Translations under genes and position numbers: made by a program | Shown: positions 17,007-30,592 of the stretch, piece after piece | How positions within the stretch are numbered: position 1 is the first letter of the stretch | Layout of the letters: every line of letters begins with the position of its first letter | The notes under the pieces: generated by a model | What the model saw: the letters and a program-made list of their open reading frames with translations, nothing else | Told to the model about the DNA's origin: nothing | Database searches by the model: none | Assembly (NCBI RefSeq): GCF_022201045.2 | Contig: NC_068559.1 | Span: forward strand, 23,753,501-23,817,500 | Source: Citrus sinensis | Taxonomy: Eukaryota; Streptophyta; Magnoliopsida; Sapindales; Rutaceae | DNA: 64,000 bases | Direction: 5' to 3'

Positions 17007-20000
17007 GTCAATTCGCTAGCTGGTTTAACACAGGTTAAGTTTAAGTGGCTTGTATGCATATCGGGAAGACAGGTTTAGTAAAATCTCGCTTGTCATCTGC
17101 TAATGTATGCCGGAAACTACTCCTATTTCTATTTTTGTAATTTTCTTTTTAGAACTGCGGCTTGATGGTTGAGGTCACAACTAAATGTACTTGACATAGG
17201 CTGTGTGGAAAAATTTGTGGAAAATTTTCAGTTAGTAGTATTTTTGTGAGCTCCCTTAGTCTATTTATTTCTTTGTGGAAGCAATTGCCTTTTCATTTAT
17301 CATCGACATTTGGTCAAAGCGATTCAAATTGAGCATAACATGTCTTGTATTTAAAACTGTGGTACAGTCGTCTTGTGATCACTTCGGATTCAGTTAAGAG
17401 AAAGGGACATATTATGTTTTAATACACTTCAAAGTAGAAAAAGTACTACTTTCTGCGCCTGCAGGATATCATTAAAAATATGAAGCATATTTACGTCTGT
17501 TTAATGGAAGCTGTAAAAATTAAAGCATACAGAGATCTATCGAGCTCTGTTTCTTCTCTGCTTTACACGATTCATGTTATAAATGGGTCGTCTCTCAAAC
17601 TCAGCCATCTTGTCGTAAAACTGAAACCCTTAGTTGGTGTAAAGGCCTAACTGATACATCTTACAATTTTTATCCGACAAGTCGACACGTCGTACATGAT
17701 CATACCGGCATATTTTATAATATTACCGCTGGCATGAAGATTTTATATATACGCACCACGTTTCGCCTTACTTATCTATCGTTCAGTGATCCATACGTTC
17801 TTCCTCAAATGATATCGACACATCTTTCTAAACAAATGCATTTGGCATAGGAATCTTCTTCAAAATAATATGAATATGTATATCAGAACGAATATATGTA
17901 ATAGGATGAGAGTGAAAATTAACAGGATTACACAAAATATCAAGAAGCGTTTATGCAATCAACTGGGTGAAAAGTCTCAAAACTTTTGGTGAAGCAAAAA
18001 GAGGATATTCTTGTAATCTCCTCCATGCCTGCATGGAATCCGATGTCAAAATCTAGTTGCTAATTTTAGTATTTTTTTTTTTCACCATTTCTTTTTTTCA
18101 TCAATACACTTTTGGACATGAGTTGCCAATTGGTAGATGTTCTTTAAAGGGGAAAATTCGGTGCCGTCACTTGTGCAAGTGAGGGTCAATCAATCAAGTC
18201 TGCAAACTTTGCCATAATTGAAGCTTCCACCAACGCGCCCTTGGTGCTCTTAGTGTTGTCCGGTCCAGCTTTTAAATTATTTTGAATCTTGAACACAAGC
18301 TCGCTCAATGCAACTTTCATGGTGACGCACTCGCAGCTAGCAGCTAGCAGCTTGTACGTACCAGCACGTCTGCATTTCAATTCTCTGTGTTCTTTTTGAG
18401 TGGGAGGTCACTTCGGATTCCGACTTCCATTATACACTTGATGTTTTTAGGTGCAAATGCATGAGTGACAATTGGACTTAGCATATATGATCCTCAGTCG
18501 AATAAGTGCTCGCCGGCCTAACTTTATTATTATTATTTTTTAAAGTAACTAACTAAGTCAATGAATGTTGTGCCATTGATGGTAATTTGCTACAATAAGT
18601 AAAACTGTTTGGGGTTTTCTTTATTTTGAGAATAACATGATGCATGCTTGATGGGAGAAGGAAAATTATCATTTGTATATTTTAAATTTTTATTTTTATT
18701 AAAAATACCACACACTTTAAGGGTGTATCAATCGTGCACCTTAAATTGACAAAAGTTATCTGTCGACCACTAAACTGTTAACCGCCGTTTGAAAGTTAAC
18801 AGAACTATAACGAATTAACGATTTTATCCTTAAAAATTATCACTTGTATACCCTTAAAATATCTTATTATCACTTATATACCCTTAAATTATCACTTGTA
18901 TCATATAGAAAGATCAGCTTATCCCTCTGACGTCATTATATTTAAACGATTTAGTGGACGACATATATATTTTGTTAACTTATGATGGATGAATGATATA
19001 TTCTGAAAGTATTTTAATAAATTTGATAACAGAATAAACTAAATATATAGGATTTATAATTTCCCATGGGACAATTACGTAGGACACTTAAACGGCACTA
19101 CCTATGTAAATAAAGTCCCAATTCCATAGGTATAGGCATCTCTAACTTTTGACTGACTATCTCGATAATGCAGCCCTAAAATGAACAGGATTGCTTTGAT
19201 TAATTCTATAGCTTGAAGCTTTTTACTTTTCAAGAGCCTCATCATGATCAATAAATGAAATGCCTTTCATTATCTTTCAACAATAATGCAAATAGAACAA
19301 TGCCAAAAAAAAAAAATAAAAAAAAAAATAAAAAAAAATACAATGAAGAGTGTTCTTGTTTAAAAAAAGTAGTTTCATTTCTATATAAAAAGGGTTAGGT
19401 TAAGTTGAATCGAACTCTACGGTAAAAAACTGATAATAACCATCAGATCATGACAATAAGTGGTGTAAATTTAATATTTATCTCTAAGATCGTGCAGTCG
19501 TCATCAATGTTTCACTGTGAAACTGATCCAATTTAGTCACTGCCATATTAAAAACATAAAAAATCTCAAATGGCTAATAAACACATTATCTTAAAACTTT
19601 AACCTAATCTTAATTGTGTGGTGACAAAAAGTGTTTAATACTCTTACCACAACTCATCCTTCTAGTAAATATCAATTGCTATTATTGACACCAGAATTTT
19701 GCGCATCGATGTGATCCAATTACAAAGAGATGGGATCTAATGGGTTTTGGCCCAAAGTAGTATGTCCTATTTGCAAAACAAGAGAATTGTAAAGGCACCG
19801 GTGTTGTTATTGGCAAAAATCATCTGGTATTTAAGTTAGAGATCGAGAATCATAATGACAATAATTTAGAGAAAAAAGAGAAAGGAGGTTTCTAGTTTTG
19901 TTCTGAATGCTTTAAACTAGAATACTTACCTCATCAGGGACCTTTTTTTCAAGGAGACCTTACTGAATCCACATTCTATTTGAAACACTTTAAGGGGACG

Positions 20001-21407
20001 ACAAGTGCATGAAGGCATGTATAATTTTAAACGAAGAATGATATCTTAATTATTGTCGTGTTGAGTTTAGTCTACCGACATATGTATGGTTGGGAAAATA
20101 GGACATAATAGTTAGGCTCTAGTTTACTTGTTTTGTGCCCAAAGTGATAAAACAGGTAAACTAATGAGCCGATGATATAATCTGACTAACAATTTTAGAT
20201 AACGAGGTGTTTAATAACCGATTAAAAATTTTGGAATTTAAAAGGATAAAGAAAGAAATAGATCACATGATACAAAAGAGATGAAACCTAGGAACACGTG
20301 TGCATTAATAGGAAGTTATGTAAGTACGTCGCATAATCAGACACATCCCATCATTGTGCGCCCCGTGGAGAGATCGTAACAGACAACTAATAATCAGACG
20401 GCTAGGTAAAAAAATGAAGGGAAGTTACTACGAAGCGTCAATTTGGACTGAATGTTGACCGGCTATAGGAGATCATACATTTAGGAGATGATAAACTTAT
20501 TCATTTCCTATTTCACCATAAATTCAAATCGTTTCAAAATTCAAAAAAGCATGAGAATGAAAAAAAAAAAGAAAAGGAAAAAGTAACAAAGGATTCAAAG
20601 ATGTTAATAAATAGACAAAAGTAGTAGTGACGTAAAAAGTTGCACGTAGCGAAGATGGTTGGAATCTTGTTTCTCTTCTTTTATTGCATTTTGTATATCC
20701 CTACATTCGAGTAGTGATCTCTTTGTATAAGAGAAATGATTAAAAGTATAACTGAGTTAGAAAAACTTATATCTTATCTTATATGATTTGAATTTGACGA
20801 GGGTTAGAACTTGTATTGTTCTATCTTATTTAGATTAGAACATGTTATTAGACGTGAGTCCTCGAGTTTGAGGTACATTCATTTATGAGTAAAATGGTAG
20901 TGATGCTGTCTCATGATAAGTAAGTGATCGATGTCCATTTCCACCTTGAATTTCAACCAACGGCTATTCAAAATGGACGTCAATCCCTTATTTTATTTTA
21001 TTTATTTTAAAAATAGGTTTTGGACGCGATTTATGTTTTGATGATGAACAACTTCTACTACGTTTGTCAAAAAAATATTTGATTAATTAGCCCCTAGTCG
21101 TCCTTCTACTAATTACCAAAGACAATGTCATCATGAACCATTTGTAAATTATCATTCCATTACCGCAGTATGGAATGCTAATTAGAAAATAAAGTTATAA
21201 CATTCTTCTGTAATCGAGGTATTGTCTGTTTGCAACAGACGGTTTCATTATGATTCAACTTTAAAAAGTCCTTCTTACTAACGATGTAAGACGTTGCAAA
21301 GCGACTTTAAAAAGATATTTAATGCAGTAATGGAGCTCGCGGCTAGTGCCAAAAAAATCATGTTAGATTTTTGATTGATTGAGTGTCAACATGATTCATT
21401 TCAAGCA
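17007..21407. other. PPC4 3' UTR then gene-poor intergenic DNA
   Basis: The first 250-300 bases are probably PPC4 3' UTR. Beyond that is AT-rich DNA without a supported gene. Around 18690-19030 lies a repeat relic: TATCACTT(G/A)TATACCCTTAAA recurs at 18838-18902, preceded by a GTTAACCGCCGTT block near 18775 that resembles the ends of the Mutator-like element at 36655-38361. An A-rich tract occupies 19305-19340. Confidence 0.5.
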
Positions 21408-21632
21408 ACTAACAAAGTGTTGGCTTCACTGACAATGAAGTCTCCTTAAGTGGCTTGATTGTGTTTGTTTCCCAGTTCGAGTCGTAGGAAAGTCTCCTTT
21501 GTTGGGAGAACATGTGCCTCCGGTTCGAGCGGGAACTTTTAGTCTGGGCCGTGGTACGGCCTTAAAGCCTTAAAGGTGCCTCCCACATTTAGAGCCCTCC
21601 TCAAAATAACTCGTGATTAAGACAAAAAAAAA
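21408..21632 (+). mobile_element. SINE retrotransposon with perfect 17-bp target-site duplication
   Basis: About 225 bp bounded by perfect direct repeats ATGATTCATTTCAAGCA at 21391-21407 and 21633-21649, ending in an A-tract at about 21623-21632. The length, poly-A tail and long duplication are diagnostic of LINE-mobilised SINE insertion on the plus strand. Candidate RNA polymerase III signals are a B-box-like AGTTCGAGTCG near 21475 and an A-box-like GTGGCTTGATTG upstream near 21450. The exact duplication implies recent insertion. Confidence 0.85.
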
Positions 21633-21649
21633 ATGATTCATTTCAAGCA

Positions 21650-23690
21650 TGACCTTTTTTTTTCTTCTTTATTTTATTTGTCAAATTCAAACTTAAATAA
21701 TTAAATTAAATATTTACTATTCTATTCCATGATTAGATATATACATAATTTCACTGCGTTGACACTAGAGATCAATATATACACGACATCTATCACCATT
21801 GAAACCAATATAAACACGACATTTATCTATATATCCTTATCTTTGACCATATTAATTTATATGACATACCAAAATTCTGCATTTTCTTTTTCTACACGAT
21901 TGAATTAAAGAAGTTGGCACTAACACAATAAGAAAACGTAGAAAACTGCAAAGAAAATTATACAAAATGGAAGGTCGTACAAAGGTGGCAAAGAAGGAAA
22001 CAATAGACATGATGGGTAATGAGTAGTGGAATTAATTAATGGCAAATGTTGGTGATAATTAAGGCCACATTTCAATCTCAAAAGTGTTTTAATTAATAGT
22101 TGATTACGCGGGTTGCAACTGCATGACAATTACATCCACCTTAATTATCACATGTGTCAACGAAGGGGGGAACTCGAAAGTCAAAAGTTGGCCCTCTCGA
22201 TAGCCGATTCTGAGATCCTCTACTCGCCCCACATAAGCAAATTGCCATCATCATACCCCTTTGCTGTGTTTTCAACTTCAAAAAGTCAAAACGGGATTAA
22301 TTAATTTACCCCGTTAAAGACTAGCTAGCCATGTAAAATGTCATATATCTTTACCGATAAAATTCAATTGGATGTTGCAAATTAAGTTATACTTGTACAA
22401 AAAGATAATAATTTAATCATGGCTAAAAAAGTAACGATCTGCAAAACTATTTTCTAAGTTGACTGCCCAATTCCTCAGTGCCACCTTCTCTCTTCATTTA
22501 GTCAAAACGCCAATTCTATTTCTTTTCTTTCTTTCTTTCTTTTTTTTTTTTAATTTCTTTTATCCTTAAAATAATCAGCGCTATTATCTTTTAACTAAGA
22601 AGTTAATATTAGGGACATGCAACACGTTTTCAGGGTTAGCCGTTTTGGTTGTCGTATCATTTTAAATTTAGGCCAACACGAATTCGATGAGTTTATTATT
22701 AGTGTTTAAATTTGGTTGTCATACAGGTTATTAGTGACTATATTAATCAGGTACGCTAGTCTTTTCATCGCTGTTTTCTGGATGTATATTAAGTAAGCAG
22801 AGCCATTCAATCCATTAAACTTATATTCGAATGACAGAGATTAGAAAATTTAGGGGCAAACGTTTAGCAAATGAAACGACTTTTGCAAAAACTACGGTAG
22901 AAGAATAAATTTTAGAGAAAGAAAACAGAAGAATTAAAATAATGAATGGGTCCAATATTTATTTATTTATTTTTCAATTAAATAAAAATCTAAATCAACC
23001 TCATCTTAATATTTCGTGTCAAAAAAGTGACGCTCCCAATCCTGTTCCTCCACTCCTCTCCTCTCATCACACAAACACACATGTATATGTTATTACTATT
23101 TAATAAAGGTCCCCTTATTTTAATATGATAAAGAACAAGACTATAAAAAAAACATAAATTTCAATCTACTCTGGAAAAATACACTGTATTAGAGTTTTTT
23201 TTTTCTTTATTTGTCTTCTAACTTATCTTTTACTTTAATAATTAAGAGATTATTTATGAAAAAATTATTTTACATATATTTAGGATGAAAATTCAGGACT
23301 GATTAATGCTGTCATAAATTAGTTTATAATGTTATATCAATTTACGACATCGTAAATCTGTCGCAAACTTTGATTCTAGATTGAAAAACTTTTCATATAT
23401 ATATATTCTCAATTGCAGACGTCCTCATTTTTTTTAAATGCTTTTACAACATTTTAAACTGCTAAAAAAATTTGATTTAATTAACTTAATTTTTATCCAC
23501 AACAATTCAACGGTAATGATTTAAAGTTAAAAGTTGCATTTCGTATTACCATTTGAGCACATACCCAAGTTCTAATTATTTTTTTCTAATGTGATATAAA
23601 CCAAAAATTTTGTATAATAAGAAGAATAGAATCTAGATGTACTCGGTTAGGAAGATATAACAACTTGAATAGTTAATCGTGTGAACAATG
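21650..23690. other. AT-rich intergenic DNA
   Basis: No supported gene. Short open frames near 21920-22304 are unrecognised. A stretch around 22620-22760 looks like degraded transposon end sequence, but I found no matching partner end or target-site duplication. Confidence 0.5.
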
Positions 23691-23699
23691 GGTTGTCTT

Positions 23700-23835
23700 T
23701 TTTTCTTCTTAAAAAAAAATATGGGAGGATTATCGGATTTCATTCCATTCCCCCCTAATGAGAGTTAAACCTAGTATCTTAGCCCTAAGGAGGTCATATT
23801 CTTACCACTTGAGTTAGTTAGGCCGTCTCCTCATA
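23700..23835 (-). mobile_element. tRNA-derived SINE-like relic
   Basis: Read on the minus strand the segment starts GGAGACGGCCTAACTAACTC and continues AAGTGGTAAGAATATGACC, a tRNA-5'-half-like A-box region, followed by a degenerate B-box (GGTTTAACTCTC) about 45 nt later and a T/A-rich end (23697-23721 on the plus strand) like a tail. TTGTCTT recurs at both edges (about 23694 and 23841), a possible short target-site duplication. The pairing needed for a functional tRNA is not evident, so I call a SINE or tRNA pseudogene, not a tRNA gene. Confidence 0.45.
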
Positions 23836-23841
23836 ATAAAT

Positions 23842-26140
23842 TGTCTTCTTATGTGTTGAAAATTTAAAATTTGAACCCGACACGAGTTTGTCTTATTTAA
23901 TAGTTGTGTCATTTTAATGGTTCACCTTGAAAATTGATGTCATGTTCGTATTTAGTACGTATCACAAATGGTGACCCCAGCTGCTTATCTTTGCCCGCCA
24001 ACTTATAAATATAAGCTCAAAGTGGGATGTAATGGAGATGTTTCTGAAAATAAATTCCTCAAGAAAAGCATAGATATATTGACTAGACCCACTAACAAGA
24101 CTACAAGAGTACTGTATTTATGTGTGTGTGTGTGTGTGTGTGCTGGCCAACCCTCAGGTTTCATTGAATTGTATACGAAGGTAGACTTGTCCATTAATGC
24201 ATACACATTTAGTAGTGCTTCAATTCTGCGGTAGTTACATTATTCAAAACCACGATGATACCAATTTTGCTACGACTCCTTATCGTTTGTTTCTGCCAAA
24301 TCAAGTGTGTGTTTACAAGGCATTCCTCTGACGCAAAATATTTATCCATCATGACTTGCTTTGTGACAAAACTAAATTATTCCCATTCATTAAATTGCAC
24401 TTAGTTTTTGTTTTTATTTTATCACATATATTACGTTTTATCCCTTTTTTTTTGGTGAATATATAATGGTTACGATTGAACAGCTTGCTAAGAAGCACTC
24501 TAATTAGCTGTGTTGAAATTACTCATTCAACTTGATACGGATGCTTCACTTTAGTACAACACCAGATAATAAATATTGGCATATCATTAAATACGACTTT
24601 ATAAGCATTAAAATTGCTAGTTTGTACAAATGATAATAATTAATGATAAATACTATAACTAGGCAACAAGCATATGATGCCAAATTGAAGTTCACATAAA
24701 GTAAATTTGGGAAGGACTACACTATCTTTCTTTCGTACTCTCCACTTCGGCTTGCCTCACATTCCAGTATATTTTGTCTCTTACTTTTTAGAAATTTTTA
24801 CGACACTACTGCCTGAGGGCTAGCCTCCCTCCAACATAGTTTCAAATCTCTATTTTTGTATAATTTATTGAATTTTTTAGCTAGCTTCACTTTATTATTG
24901 AAATCAGCACCATTCACAGTAAATTTTGTGGTGGACAACTCCAATCATTTTAATTATATTAGCATTAAAAGTTTATATAGTTCTTTCACTGTAATCTTTT
25001 TTGAGAATAAAGTTTATGATCTCTTTTTAATTTATTCTACAATTTTCTTTTCAAGAAACTTTCTCATATATGTGCACTGAAAATAAAGTTATACCTCCAT
25101 TTTCTTCATATATAATATTATTTGTAGTTATCATAAGCTTGAATCTTATATTAACTTTGCCTTGAATGGTGCACGCACATATTATACGACACAGAGAAAC
25201 TAAACTTATGCATGCACATTTAGTCATTTACACTGAGAGCAACGGCCAGCTCTGTTGAGGAATTTCAATCGTAAGGGATATGCAATTTTACATTTCATTC
25301 CATTAGGTTCTTTATCGCAGTTGTCAAAATCGAAACGGACAAGAAAGTCACAGCTGCCCAAAACAAAACGTTTGAAAGATTTAAAGATGTTGCAATTCTG
25401 AATGGCCACTTCTGAAAATATATATTTACAGAAAGCTAGAAACGATCGAAACAAAGTAAATTTAAAAAAAGAAAAAGAAAAAGAAAAGAAAAGCTGTCAA
25501 AAAAGTAAAAAATAATCAAAGTGTTTTGTACCATTGCGAGAAAGCACTAATTCATACGATTATTATCCACTGCAATTTTAACTTTGCTTTTCTCAATTTC
25601 TCAACCGTCTCCCCACATGTTTCCTTCATTAATGTGATAATGTCCCATCCAATCTGTATCGTGCACGATTCTTAAACCTCGTTTGGTTCCATTTTTTTTA
25701 ATTTTCATTGGGTTGCTGCTGGGGAATTTCCACCTCAATGGGAAAAAGTGATTTCTATTTTTATTGACAATAATGTATATACAGAAACGCACATGCTTAA
25801 AAAGTTGCCAGTCGGCAACTGCATTTTTCATATACATATAGCAGCTAGATATTGCAGCTGAGATGGCAGATGCTTAAGGGATGGTTGATGTGTTAGTTTA
25901 ATATTAATTAGTTCAATTTGTCACATATTGTGCTTCAATTTTCAATTACAATAACTTTAATCTTTGCAAAGCTTGTAGGCTTGCTTCTGGTTATATACAA
26001 TGGCACCAACTCTTTGTGCGCTTTTATAAAAAAGATAAAATCAAGTGAAAAAGAAAAAGTATATTTCACACTGCATGTTTGTCACGAGGGTTCACTAACA
26101 GACAGTATTTATAGTAAAGTCAATATGTAAAATTATTTGT
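23842..26140. other. AT-rich intergenic DNA with a (GT)n microsatellite
   Basis: No supported gene. A (TG)11 microsatellite occupies 24121-24142. Short open frames (24856-25080, 25224-25454, 25601-25837) have no recognisable domains. Confidence 0.5.
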
Positions 26141-26161
26141 AATAATAACACATCACAATTC

Positions 26162-26830
26162 GTTATTATTACACGATCATGTTGTTGCTGAAATTAGATC
26201 TTGGGCTCAGGACATTCAAAATGCACGATCAACTCTTAGTTTCAGTCAGACTAATAAGATCATCAAAGATGTTAGATGGCAAGCTCTCCCTGAATCTTTT
26301 TTCAAATTAAATACTGGTGGATCACGATTAAAGAAGGGTCTAGCCAGCGCTGGGGGCTTGGTGAGGGATTGTTCTGGAAAGTGGCAGTTTGGCTTTGGCA
26401 TGAACATTGGATTTGGATCGGTGACTACTGCAGAACTTTGGAGTCTTTTTCAAGGACTTAATATTGCTTGGGACCGTGGCATTCGTTATTTAATTGCAGA
26501 GGTGGATAGCCAATGTGTTTCCCAACTTATTTTCCTCTACTAGCTTGATGCCTAATGCACATTTTTCTCTCATAACTGCCATGAAGAAACTAATGAATAG
26601 ACAATGGCTCATTACCATAAAGCATATATATCGGGAAGCCAATTGTGCTGCAGATTCCATGGCAAAACTTGCTGGTTCCTTACCCCTTGGACTTCATGTC
26701 TTTGAACCCCCCCCCCCCGAGGGTCTTGGTTATTGGTTATGTAATGATATATATAGGACCTCTATTCCCCGTTCTGTTTTAGCCTAGTTTTACTAGGCTC
26801 CAATGTATATAAAATAATAATAATAATAAT
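26162..26830 (+). mobile_element. 5'-truncated LINE (non-LTR retrotransposon) 3' end with RNase H domain relic
   Basis: The insertion is flanked by a perfect 21-bp duplication (26141-26161 and 26831-26851, beginning AATAATAACACATC) and ends in an (AAT)n tail at 26805-26838, the mark of target-primed reverse transcription. Only the 3' coding end remains: an RNase H-like domain typical of plant LINE ORF2 and At1g65750-like proteins. It reads KLNTGGSRLKKGLASAGGLV from about 26304, then VTTAELWSLFQGL, then, in another frame, IKHIYREANCAADSMAKLAG near 26620-26680. The catalytic Asp of the usual NTDGS motif is Gly (GGT at 26316-26318), and a frameshift lies near 26520-26550, so it is dead. A C10 run sits at about 26710-26719. 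Confidence 0.88.
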
Positions 26831-26851
26831 AATAATAACACATCACAATTC

Positions 26852-29800
26852 TAAGAATAATTGGAGTAATAACATAGGGGTCCCTAATTATTTGAGTTAT
26901 ATCAAATAAGTCCCAGATAAAAATATTAAATAATAATAATAATAATTTTCCTACCACAAATGAACCACGAGAACAAAGTTAGCAGAAGATTACGAGAATC
27001 ATGGTATCTTGTGTGCTTGATTTTGATTACAAAGACACCTTTTATGATCCAATAAAATACTATATATATACGTTCAAGAAATGCCATAATATTATAGAGG
27101 GTGCGTAATATATATCTGATTAATTATTAATTTCCACTAATACACTACCGTTGAGACAAATGTCGACTATGATGGTCCCACTAAAACGTGCATTTCTTTT
27201 ATCCGTTTTACCTTGTTTTGTTTTAATTTCTCTTCTCGGCTTGTAATGCTTTCATAAGCTTTTCTACTTTCTTTCTTTTTTAAGCAGACTTTATTATTCT
27301 TTATGAAAAATCGATCGACACATAGTTTCTCTTCTTTATGAAAGAAAATATTCTCTCCGCACAAGAAAATAAAATAGTGTTGTGAAGTGCCAATTCTTAA
27401 TTGGAAATCCTTTTGAAGTGGCATTGTTTTATTCGTTATTAATTCCCACCAATACACTACTGAAAAATGCATGTTAATTGAACTAGCAGCCAGCTAGCTA
27501 TATAGCTAATTTATGTCGATCAATTAGAGAGTGCTGGCAAATAAAATTGTTTTTCTGTCACCTACCCATCTGACATCTTATGATTTTAAAATTAAGTTAT
27601 TCGTCCTCGGCTGGCATGTGATATGATACTAAATTGTTTCAATGGAAGTATGTATATAAAGTGATAATAATTAATGATCATTATTAGGATTATGCTCTGA
27701 AGATCTCGTGATTTAAACGAAAATTTTGATTCCAAGTTCAGCGAAGGATCTTGTTGAGCCAATCACATCAAAACTATTGCATGCATTTCTTTCGGAAATT
27801 AATTGAAAAAGAGAAAGAAGATAAAGAAGAAAGCACTTTCACAGTGTCAGAGACCACGTGTAAAAGTTGCATCGTCTCCCCTTGATGGCGATGCGAAGAA
27901 GAAGAGGAAGAAGAAGAGGAAGAGAAAGGTCTTATGTACACGAAGCTTCAAGCACAGGAAGACAACCACATTCACATGTCGCAATTTCATAATACACATT
28001 TGGTACTAGAGAATCCAAATCACTGTTAACATACAGTAAAGGGAAACACAAAAAGGATAAATATCGCGGATATTTTCTCTGTGAGGATCCAAGGCAAAAG
28101 GCCTTGATACTGTGTGCATGCATGAGAGTTTAGACCATCACTCATCCGATCAGATTTCTTATTTTAAATTTCGACACATTATGGATATATAGTGATGCTT
28201 ACTGTTTGCACATGCCATGTTACAGTAAAAATTCATGCACCCAATAGGGAAAATTAGGCATGTCATATTCGGATCGAGATTGGTGTAACTATTAATGGCT
28301 ACGATTATATGTGAATAGAGATATGCAAAAATTAACTTATGAGAATAATTTGGTAAGTAAGTTAGAGGGAATATGACCATCAAAATGATGCCCTGGAATA
28401 CATCTTTTTTCCTTATATATGCTTTTCTTCGAGAAGTAATATGATATAAAGTTTCTTTCTTCTTTTTCCATTTATGGGAGATTTAATGGACCCATAAACC
28501 TTCTTGTAATGCAAGGAGGACTCGATCTAATTCTAGTTAAAAATTATATTTAAAACGCAGTTATTTCCAAATTGTTTTAATAACTTCATTGCAAGTGAAT
28601 TTTTACGTATAAAAAAGTTAATTATTATGATGGTATCAACTTTTTCAGAAAATATATAATTTTCGTAAATTTACAAAAGTAAATAAAAGATAAAAGCACT
28701 AATGCAATATATTGGCCGAAAAAACTTTGAAGAAAATGGCATATGAGAAGCGGATATCAATTAGTTGAGGTAATAAACTTCCTTGTATTAAAAACAAGAG
28801 GAATAGGATTCAATTTAAATTTCAGCTAGTTTCTTGTTGATGATCAGGAGCATCATTTCAATTTCTTGGATGGAGAGAAATTAAGTTGCCATTAGGCTAA
28901 GTAATAATTTTAAAAAATAAATAGAATGTGGGAAGAATAACATTTGTCGTTAATGATCGAGATTTTCACTTTATCCCTGGAATTTTCAATAGAAAATTAA
29001 GTGATAAAAGCAAAAATTATTAGAAGGGAAGTGGTAATCTATCTTTTCGATATATTATTGAAGCTTTCGATAGCTAATGATTGGAAGAGAAAAATAGTTG
29101 TGTCCTAGTTTTGGCGATAGGATCATAGCAAGATACACTATTTTTTAAGGAGATTTGGCTAATCTTTACGCGAGTTGAATTTCTTTTTTCTTAATTCATG
29201 TCAATTATGCACTTGATTCTTGGCTTGCCAATCTTTATTTTGATTCTTATAATTTAAAAAATAAAACTAATTCATTAATTAATCAATAAATTGATGCAAG
29301 TTTTCCATTATAAAATGATGCATGGTCTATACTTAAATTTTTGTAATATTTATTTAAAAGAAAAGTTCCCGTTATACAGCATTATCGTGCTCTTCCTATA
29401 CAAAATCCTTTATTGAATTCCACGGCTCTGACACGTATTACAAATCAGAGGAGGAGACTGTCGAAATTTAGCCAAAAAAGCATAGACCTTTCAATGATGG
29501 AGACAACCTTCAACAATGCCTTTTACAGCAAACGCGACACAATCTGAGCCACTATCTCATTCATTGAATGGGAATTTGACACCTATATAAAGCAAGAGGA
29601 ACCAACTTCTTTTCTCATGGCTATATCTCCTGATAAAATAATAATAATAATAATAATTAATAAATAAATAAAGAAGATACCTCCTTTATTTACAGCTCCA
29701 TGGAGAAAAAAAGAAGATGATGATGAAAGAAAAAATATTGGTTTTGGTTGGCTGGAGTTGGAGTTGGATTTGAATTCGACACCTCAGTGGATGATGATTA

Positions 29801-30542
29801 AAACCCTTCACTTTATTTCAACATTAACAATACTGTTCATAGTTCATATCCAATTTTTTTTTTTTAAAGAAATGTACATATATTCTGTTTATTTGTAGCA
29901 TATGTTCAAGCGTAAGCATTATTATTTTTTGATTACTTATGTGTTCTTTTGCGGGTCAATTCTCTTCTTGCTTTAGATTTGCATCTTTGAGGGCCTACGC
30001 ATACATTTTTGTCCAAATACAGCTTTGCCAACTGGTACGGATCCATAGACATGATGATATTTTCCATTAAAAAAAAAACTTATGCTAATATTCTATTAAT
30101 CATACACGAATGAAGTAGTTTCGTCCCTGGTCATACGTATTTTACCTTTTAAATCTTAGTTTTTTTCCTTGATATGTAAAAGGCACTGAGAACCTTAGTA
30201 AGTGTTTTAGCTAATGAGAAAGAAAATTGTATAATTCTTTATGCATGCTGAACGAACAGTGCCAACTAAATTTTTGGCACTATTTATGGTTAGTTTTCTA
30301 AGCAGGAAAGTGAGATTTTCTCCTCTGAGCTGATTTGAGCTGTCCTTCATATTTGACGACTCGGATTGATTTAGCTGATTTAAGTGATCAGTCACGTGCA
30401 CTCTTGTAATATTGCGTTGATCTGTTGTTTTCTTTACCGTACTATTTTGCAAATTAAGTTGTTTCATTCGTTTTAGCATGTATTGTCTTGTCATTTAGTA
30501 GCCCTTCCAGTTATGACATATTTCTTTTTACTTATTAATTTA

Positions 30543-30592
<50 letters not shown>

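Noticed and set aside
18838-18902. Short direct repeats that superficially suggest a CRISPR-like array
   Set aside because: Only about three diverged units without regular unique spacers, in a plant nuclear context.
27803-28009. Lys/Arg-rich open frame of 68 codons
   Set aside because: It results from GAAGAA simple repeats; no splice, promoter or homology support, unlike the tiny gene pair.
30207-30494. A 95-codon minus-strand open frame
   Set aside because: No recognisable domain; could be a very old retroelement scrap but nothing confirms it.
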